From JBQTJJ01 sp052387235 (lineage in GTDB: Bacteria; Actinomycetota; Acidimicrobiia; Acidimicrobiales; GCA-2861595), in NCBI GenBank assembly GCA_052387235.1, contig JBQTJJ010000019.1, forward strand, positions 1 to 20,892: DNA of 20,892 bases, read 5' to 3'. The position numbers were made by a program, and so were the translations under genes. Below are positions 16,195 to 20,892 of this stretch, piece by piece (position 1 is the first letter of the stretch; each line of letters begins with the position of its first letter). A model generated the notes under the pieces. The model saw only the letters and a program-made list of their open reading frames with translations. It did no database searches and had not been told where the DNA came from.

Positions 16195-17355
16195 TCAGTT
16201 GCAGGCCTCGACCACGATGGGCCTGCGGCCCTCCACCGTCGCCCCCGACCGTGACGCCCACGTCCCGAGCGCCGCTGCCAGCTCCTCGGCGTCGACCGCC
16301 GTGTCCATCACCACGTGCAGGCGCACGCAGTTCCGGGAGCCGTCGGCCCACACCACGTAGCGGTCCCCGCCCCAGCCCGACGTGGCCCGCTCGATCTCCT
16401 CGTCGGACACCACCCCGTCGAGGAGCACCTGCAACCCGAACTCCCCGAGGGTCTCGGTGACCACGGCCCGGCGGTCGGCCTCGGGCCTCGGGACGTCGAG
16501 GGCCCCCTCCCCGGCCACGAAGTCCACCGGGTGGAGGAGCTGCTCGGCCGTGCGGGGCGGCTGGGCGAAGGCGTCGTCGAGGGCCCGCTGGCCCGACAGG
16601 CCGACCAGGCCCGTCGTGAACTCGGCGCCCACCTGGTAGGGGAAGGAGATGAACCGGCCGACCGCCGGCGGCAGCCCCCCCGGCCCGCCGCCGCCCCGGA
16701 GGTTGGCCTCCTCCTCCTCGGCGAGGGCCTGCTGGTCGGGCGGCAGCGACCGCCGGTACAGCCGCTCGATGCGGGTGGCGTCGCCCTCCACCACGGCGGT
16801 GAAGCCCTGGGCCGTCTGGCCGCTGCGGGTGCGGCGGCGGCCGAGATCGAAGTGCTGGTCCTGGAGGGCATGGGTCAGCTCGTGCACCATCACGCTGCGC
16901 AGGAAGGGCGTGGCCTCCTTGCCCCGGACCAGCAGCCGGTGGGTCCGCACGTCGTAGAGGCCGAGGTAGGAGGACGTGTCGGGCTGGGTGCGGCTGAGCT
17001 GGACGTCAGCCGCCACCAGCCCCAGTGCCTTGAGCACGCGGAGGCGGCGGCTGCCCTCGACCAGCGAGGGCCGGATGAGCGTCCGGATGCGGCGGTGGAA
17101 GGCGGCGTCCTCCAGGACCTGCACGACGACCGGCCGCCGGAACTCGAGGCCCCGGGCTTCCTCCACGAACCGCTGGAGCTCGGGCACCACGCGCTCGAGC
17201 GGTGACGTGGTGGGGGTGGCGGACGGGCCCAGGGCCGGCTCCCGCAGCGACGCCCCACCCCGGTTGCCCCCGGTGAGGAGTGCCACCAGGGCCAGGGCCA
17301 CCGCCGAGAGCAGGGCGCCGGGGAGCAGCACACGCGGCACCAGCCCCCGGTTCAC
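16195..17355 (-). CDS. Membrane-anchored HExxH metallopeptidase-like protein
   Basis: This 386-aa protein has a hydrophobic N-terminal segment (about 7-30, VLLPGALLSAVALALVALL) preceded by Arg residues, so it is probably a signal anchor with the rest outside. A zincin motif HELTHALQDQHFDL begins at about 158, and Glu190 in VVEGDAT could be the third zinc ligand. The remainder is unfamiliar. I recall similar HELTHALQDQ...EGDA proteins as uncharacterised actinobacterial metallopeptidases; no substrate can be named. I prefer GTG 17355 (MNRGLVPRVLL) over GTG 17364, because TACCGT lies exactly 7 nt before it; the longer start would sit inside that hexamer. It lies between clpB and purA on the same strand, with separate promoters for each. 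A role in envelope protein turnover is speculative. Confidence 0.8.
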   Translation of the reverse strand: MNRGLVPRVLLPGALLSAVALALVALLTGGNRGGASLREPALGPSATPTTSPLERVVPELQRFVEEARGLEFRRPVVVQVLEDAAFHRRIRTLIRPSLVEGSRRLRVLKALGLVAADVQLSRTQPDTSSYLGLYDVRTHRLLVRGKEATPFLRSVMVHELTHALQDQHFDLGRRRTRSGQTAQGFTAVVEGDATRIERLYRRSLPPDQQALAEEEEANLRGGGGPGGLPPAVGRFISFPYQVGAEFTTGLVGLSGQRALDDAFAQPPRTAEQLLHPVDFVAGEGALDVPRPEADRRAVVTETLGEFGLQVLLDGVVSDEEIERATSGWGGDRYVVWADGSRNCVRLHVVMDTAVDAEELAAALGTWASRSGATVEGRRPIVVEACN

Positions 17356-17362
17356 GGAACCC

Positions 17363-17368
17363 ACGGTA
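17363..17368 (-). promoter_or_regulatory. -10 hexamer TACCGT for the metallopeptidase gene
   Basis: On the minus strand TACCGT is followed by 7 nt and then GTG 17355, matching the purL spacing. It decides the start codon in favour of the shorter protein. Confidence 0.45.
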
Positions 17369-17372
17369 CCGA

Positions 17373-17393
17373 GGCCCGGCTGCCGGCCGGGCC
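17373..17393 (-). terminator. GC hairpin after clpB
   Basis: GGCCCGGC and GCCGGGCC form a perfect 8-bp stem around the loop TGCCG, starting 8 nt past the clpB stop. No T-tract follows on either strand. It sits directly upstream of the metallopeptidase -10, insulating it from clpB read-through. Confidence 0.5.
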
Positions 17394-17400
17394 GCGACGG

Positions 17401-19887
17401 CTACTTGAGGACGAGGTCGTCCCCGGCCACGCCGACCGTGACCGCCGATCCCTCCTCGTAGCGGCCCTCAAGGAGGGCCAGGGCCAGCTGATCGCCGATG
17501 TGGCGCTGGATGAAGCGGCGGAGGGGCCGGGCCCCGAAGGCGGGGTCGTAGCCGCGCCGGGCCAGCCAGGCCCGGGCCTCGTCGGTGACCTCGAGCGACA
17601 GGCGGCGGGCCGCCAGGCGGGCGTGCAGGTGGCGGAGCTGGATGTCGACGATGGCGCCCAGGTCGGCCTCGGTGAGGGCGCGGAAGCGCACGATCTCGTC
17701 GATGCGGTTCACGAACTCGGGCTTGAAGTACTCCCGGGGGTCGCCCGGCAGGTTGGACGTCATGATCACCACGGTGTTGGTGAAGTCGACGGTGCGGCCC
17801 TGCCCGTCGGTGAGGCGCCCGTCGTCGAGCACCTGCAGCAGCACGTTGTACACGTCGGGGTGGGCCTTCTCGATCTCGTCCAGCAGCACCACGGCGTAGG
17901 GCCGGCGCCGGATGGACTCGGTGAGCTGGCCTCCCTCGTCGTAGCCGACGTACCCGGGCGGGGCGCCGATGAGCCGGGCCACCGTGTGCTTCTCCTGGTA
18001 CTCGCCCATGTCGACGCGGACCAGGGCCTTCTCGTCGTCGAAGAGGAAGTCGGCCAGTGACCGGGCCAGCTCGGTCTTCCCCACGCCGGTGGGGCCGAGG
18101 AAGAGGAACGAGCCGATGGGCCGGTTGGGGTCCGACAGTCCCGATCGCGAGCGGCGGATGGCGTTGGCGACGGCCGCCACCGCCTCGTCCTGGCCCACCA
18201 CCCGCTGGTGGAGGACCTCCTCCATCCGGACGAGCTTGGCGACCTCGCCCTCCAGCAGGCGGGAGACGGGCACGCCGGTCCACTTGGCCACCACCCCGGC
18301 CACGTCCTCGGCGTCCACCTCCTCCTTCAGCATGCGCTGCGTCGCCTGCAGCTCGTCGAGGCGCCGGCTGGCGTCGTCCACCCGCCGCTCCAGCTCCGGT
18401 ACCTGGCCGAAGCGGATCTCGGCCGCCCGGGTGAGGTCGCCCTCGCGCTCGAAGCGCTCCATGGCCGTGCGCTGGGCCTCCAGCTCCTCCTTCAGGGCGC
18501 GGATGGTGGCGATGGCGTCCTTCTCGGCCTGCCAGTGGGCCCGCATGGCGTCGGCCTGCTCCCGGAGGTTGGCCAGCTCCTCGTCCAGCCGGGCCTGGCG
18601 CTCGGCCGAGGGGGCGTCGGTCTCCGCCTCCAGGGCCACCCGCTCGATCTCGAGCTGGCGCATGCGGCGCTCCACCACGTCGATCTCGATGGGCACGGAG
18701 TCGATCTCGATGCGCAGCTTGCTGGCCGCCTCGTCGATGAGGTCGATGGCCTTGTCCGGCAGGAAGCGGCCCGTGACGTAGCGGTCGGACAGCACGGCCG
18801 CCGCCACCAGGGCCGCGTCCTGGATGCGCACCCCGTGGTGCACCTCGTAGCGCTCCTTGAGGCCGCGCAGGATAGCCACGGTGTCCTCGGCCGAGGGTGG
18901 GCCCACGTAGACCTGCTGGAAGCGGCGCTCCAGGGCCGGGTCCTTCTCCACGTGCTTGCGGAACTCGTCCAGGGTGGTGGCGCCGATCATGCGCAGCTCG
19001 CCCCGGGCCAGCAGCGGCTTGATCATGTTGCCGGCGTCCATGGCCCCCTCGGCCGCGCCGGCGCCCACGATGGTGTGCAGCTCGTCGACGAAGGTGATGA
19101 CCTCCCCCGCCGCGTCGGTGATCTCCTTCAGCACCGCCTTCAGGCGCTCCTCGAACTCGCCCCGGTACTTGGCCCCGGCCACCAGCGAGCCCACGTCGAG
19201 GGAGATGAGGCGGCGGTTCTTGAGGCTCTCCGGGACGTCGCCCTCCACGATGCGCCGGGCCAGGCCCTCGACGATGGCGGTCTTGCCGACGCCGGGCTCG
19301 CCGATCAGCACCGGGTTGTTCTTGGTGCGGCGGGACAGCACCTGGATCACGCGGCGGATCTCCTCGTCCCGCCCGATGACCGGGTCGAGCCTGCCGCGGC
19401 GTGCCTCCTCCGTGAGGTCCCGCCCGTACTTCTCCAGGGCCTGGTACGAGGCTTCGGGGTCCTGGCTGGTGACCCGGTGGCTGCCCCGGACCTCCCGGAG
19501 CGCCTCCAGCAGCTTGTCGCGGGTGGTGCCGAGCCGCCCGGCCAGGACCAGCAGGAGGTGCTCGGTGGAGAGGTATTCGTCCTTCAGGTCGGCGCGGACC
19601 TCGTCGGCCTGCTCCATCACCTGCTGGAGGGCCCGGCCGACGGTCGCCTCGGCGCCGTACGCCTTGGGCAGCCGGGCCAGGGCGTCGGCCACCGCGTTCC
19701 GGGCCGCCAGCGGCGAGATGCCCGATCGCTCGAGCAGCGGGAGCACGACCCCCTCGGGTTGGCCCACCAGCGCCGACAGGAGGTGGTCGGGCGTGGCCTC
19801 GGGGTTGTTGGCGGCCCGGGCCAGCTCGACGGCCGAGCCGAAGGCCTCCTGGGTCTTGCGCGTCCAGCGGTTCGGATCGAGGGCCAT
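17401..19887 (-). CDS. clpB: ATP-dependent disaggregase ClpB (Hsp104 family)
   Basis: This 828-aa AAA+ chaperone rescues aggregated proteins together with DnaK. It contains a Clp N-domain (about 1-145), NBD1 with GEPGVGKT (196-203), pore loop YRGEFEERL (241-249) and FVDEL (266-270), and a coiled-coil middle domain (about 400-525) that marks ClpB rather than ClpA or ClpC. NBD2 has GPTGVGKT (598-605), GYVGYDEGG (645-653) and VLLDEIEK (667-674). After MTSN (709-712) the sequence goes to LPGDPREYFKPEFVNRIDE, shorter than the E. coli loop, as in other actinobacterial forms. ATG 19887 has AGAGGT upstream. A HAIR-like operator at the promoter suggests heat-shock control by HspR. Confidence 0.97.
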   Translation of the reverse strand: MALDPNRWTRKTQEAFGSAVELARAANNPEATPDHLLSALVGQPEGVVLPLLERSGISPLAARNAVADALARLPKAYGAEATVGRALQQVMEQADEVRADLKDEYLSTEHLLLVLAGRLGTTRDKLLEALREVRGSHRVTSQDPEASYQALEKYGRDLTEEARRGRLDPVIGRDEEIRRVIQVLSRRTKNNPVLIGEPGVGKTAIVEGLARRIVEGDVPESLKNRRLISLDVGSLVAGAKYRGEFEERLKAVLKEITDAAGEVITFVDELHTIVGAGAAEGAMDAGNMIKPLLARGELRMIGATTLDEFRKHVEKDPALERRFQQVYVGPPSAEDTVAILRGLKERYEVHHGVRIQDAALVAAAVLSDRYVTGRFLPDKAIDLIDEAASKLRIEIDSVPIEIDVVERRMRQLEIERVALEAETDAPSAERQARLDEELANLREQADAMRAHWQAEKDAIATIRALKEELEAQRTAMERFEREGDLTRAAEIRFGQVPELERRVDDASRRLDELQATQRMLKEEVDAEDVAGVVAKWTGVPVSRLLEGEVAKLVRMEEVLHQRVVGQDEAVAAVANAIRRSRSGLSDPNRPIGSFLFLGPTGVGKTELARSLADFLFDDEKALVRVDMGEYQEKHTVARLIGAPPGYVGYDEGGQLTESIRRRPYAVVLLDEIEKAHPDVYNVLLQVLDDGRLTDGQGRTVDFTNTVVIMTSNLPGDPREYFKPEFVNRIDEIVRFRALTEADLGAIVDIQLRHLHARLAARRLSLEVTDEARAWLARRGYDPAFGARPLRRFIQRHIGDQLALALLEGRYEEGSAVTVGVAGDDLVLK

Positions 19888-19892
19888 GCGCT

Positions 19893-19897
19893 ACCTC
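19893..19897 (-). promoter_or_regulatory. clpB ribosome binding site GAGGT
   Basis: On the minus strand AGAGGTA lies 5 nt before the ATG and confirms the clpB start. Confidence 0.6.
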
Positions 19898-19917
19898 TGC
19901 GGCTCGTGCCTAGGAAA

Positions 19918-19938
19918 CTTGACTGTCATCGTATCAAG
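19918..19938. promoter_or_regulatory. HAIR-like operator (HspR site) over the clpB promoter
   Basis: The sequence is CTTGACT-N7-TATCAAG. The outer five bases of each arm (CTTGA...TCAAG) match the known HspR inverted repeat CTTGAGT-N7-ACTCAAG with the correct 21-bp span. On the minus strand a TACGAT hexamer (19928-19933) lies inside it, so a bound repressor would block the -10. It is 31 nt upstream of the clpB ATG. HspR control of clpB is established in Streptomyces; here it is predicted from the site. Confidence 0.65.
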
Positions 19939-20200
19939 AACCGCCGGGGCCCCGCCGGCATTCCGGGGCACCACGTGCTGGCGACCCTTTCCGGAGGAAA
20001 TGTGTAGTGAGGCCCTCACTTGTGAAAGGATGGCTGCGGCTCATGCCGTTCCGGGCGGCCGCGGACCCTCCCGGTTTGGGTCAGTCGAGAAAATTGAGCA
20101 GACACCACCGTCATAGGCCATTGCGAACACCGTTTCCCTCTGTGAAAGGGAGCCGGCAGCGCCGGGCATGTCGGTCGTCTTCGGCGAAGGGGAGATTCCA
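19939..20200 (+). promoter_or_regulatory. Leader/spacer region upstream of the secreted protein gene
   Basis: This A+T-richer stretch holds two adjacent small hairpins: TTTCC-GGA-GGAAA (19988-20000), which contains a strong Shine-Dalgarno core GGAGG, and AGTGA-GGCCC-TCACT (20006-20020), which contains a GTG. TTGAGC at 20094 is a possible -35, but I see no good -10 at the right distance. No known riboswitch consensus was recognised. A regulatory 5' leader is possible. Confidence 0.3.
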
Positions 20201-20204
20201 GTGA
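20007..20204 (+). CDS. Possible leader ORF, 65 aa, doubtful
   Basis: This frame begins at a GTG with GGAGGA (19993-19998) 8 nt upstream. It stops at TGA 20202-20204, overlapping the GTG start of the secreted protein by 4 nt, the same GTGA coupling seen between pur genes. The predicted peptide is Arg/Ser/Pro-rich with no recognisable domain and looks like non-coding translation. The start codon lies in a small hairpin. I list it only because of the ribosome site and the overlap; it may be a coupling leader or chance. Confidence 0.2.
   Translation: MRPSLVKGWLRLMPFRAAADPPGLGQSRKLSRHHRHRPLRTPFPSVKGSRQRRACRSSSAKGRFQ
20187..20194 (+). promoter_or_regulatory. Ribosome binding site AAGGGGAG of the secreted protein
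   Basis: AAGGGGAG lies 6 nt before GTG 20201 and fixes the start of the last gene. Confidence 0.6.
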
Positions 20205-20892
20205 AGCGACGGTTGTCGATCGTAGCGAGCGCCCTGGTGGTCGGCATGACCACCGTGGTGTTCGCAGGTGGGACACCGGTGGGGGCGCAGGTCGCCTCCG
20301 CCGAGGCGGACTTCAGCGGCTACAGCACCGGCACGGTGGTGCACGCCGATGCCCTGACCCTCGGCACCACGCGCGTGCTCGACACCGAGGTCGCCTTCTC
20401 GGGCGCCACCGTCGCCTCCAAGGGCTTCGCCTCGGCCGTCGTGAACGAGCTCGACCAGACGATTCAGCCGGTGGGCGCCAACCGCAGCTCGGGCCGGGGC
20501 TCCGGCATCGAGATCGGCGCCGGGACAACGGTCCCGGCCGCGGTGGACGCCAACCAGATCGTGCTGGCGCAGCGGGCGCTGGCCTCCGCCCCCCCGAGCA
20601 CGGACCTGATCACCAAGGAGATCGGTCCGGTGAAGATCGACCCCGCCGCCTACGCCTCGCTGCTGCGGGGCCAGGCCCAGGCCCGGTTCAACGAGGACGG
20701 CACCTGCGTCCTCGGCGAGGACCTCAGCACCGGCCTCGGCTACGCCGCCGACGCCCAGCTGCTCAACCTGGGGGCCGCCAGTCCCGGCAACGAGCCGTTC
20801 GCCGGCGCGGTGGTGGCCACTGACGCCCCGTCGCCGGAGCGGGCCGTGTCGCAGTCGAGGTCGGTCACCCGCCTGATCCCGCAGGTGAACTC
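20201..20892 (+). CDS. Secreted protein of unknown function (3' partial)
   Basis: The frame is open to the end of the window, giving 230 residues of a longer protein. The N-terminus is a Sec signal peptide: KRR, a hydrophobic core (LSIVASALVVGMTTVVFA) and a likely cleavage after a small-residue stretch ending VGA. The mature part is rich in Ala, Gly, Ser, Thr and Val with beta-type alternation (YSTGTVVHADALTLG, VLDTEVAFSGATVASKGF) and one Cys (GTCVLGEDLSTG). That suggests an exported beta-rich surface or envelope protein. I recall similar N-termini in actinobacterial exported proteins but no defined family. It diverges from clpB across a 313-nt spacer. Confidence 0.75.
   Translation, partial: MKRRLSIVASALVVGMTTVVFAGGTPVGAQVASAEADFSGYSTGTVVHADALTLGTTRVLDTEVAFSGATVASKGFASAVVNELDQTIQPVGANRSSGRGSGIEIGAGTTVPAAVDANQIVLAQRALASAPPSTDLITKEIGPVKIDPAAYASLLRGQAQARFNEDGTCVLGEDLSTGLGYAADAQLLNLGAASPGNEPFAGAVVATDAPSPERAVSQSRSVTRLIPQVN

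Noticed and set aside
18208..20007. Long + strand frame opposite clpB (599 codons)
   Set aside because: It is an antisense shadow of clpB with no recognisable motif.
19939..20200. c-di-AMP (ydaO) or other known riboswitch before the secreted protein gene
   Set aside because: I could not match the conserved core of any riboswitch class by eye; only small local hairpins were found.

Overview
The window is about 20.9 kb of very GC-rich DNA (roughly three quarters G+C by eye). It has GTG starts on most genes, 4-nt GTGA start/stop overlaps between operon genes, and several TAnnnT-like hexamers 6-7 nt upstream of start codons (the leaderless layout). With a HspR-type operator at clpB and PurS/PurQ/PurL as separate proteins, this points to an actinobacterium. 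An Acidimicrobiia-like lineage is my best guess, from general resemblance only. I see no IS element, prophage, tRNA, rRNA or CRISPR array.

Left edge (1-3677, + strand): a three-gene unit. It holds a large TPR-CHAT protein (5' end cut off by the window, His/Cys protease dyad intact), an ECF-like sigma factor, and a 167-aa soluble protein of unknown function translationally linked to the sigma gene. A caspase-like protease next to a sigma factor and a small protein suggests a protease-controlled transcription switch. It resembles in layout, but not in demonstrated homology, the TPR-CHAT/Csx30/sigma trio of type III-E CRISPR systems. This is the most promising candidate for an under-described system here.

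Middle (3699-16110, mainly - strand): a purine biosynthesis island with ten genes. Read along the minus strand the order is purA-purD-purE, a 55-bp perfect palindrome, purB-purC-purS-purQ, a small + strand gene, purL, a + strand PHP phosphoesterase gene, then purF-purM. Together they cover PurF, PurD, PurSQL, PurM, PurE, PurC, PurB and PurA; purN (or purT), purK and purH are not in the window. PurD is short and lacks the segment that normally holds the PGNxG motif. Convergent junctions carry hairpins (7187-7241, 9988-10002), and the palindrome at 13151-13205 splits the operon.

Right part (16195-20892): a membrane-anchored HExxH metallopeptidase-like protein, then the disaggregase ClpB (both - strand). 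A 21-bp HAIR-like HspR operator overlaps the likely clpB promoter. A 313-nt spacer with local hairpins and a strong Shine-Dalgarno sequence follows. The window ends inside a divergent (+) gene for a secreted protein of unknown function.
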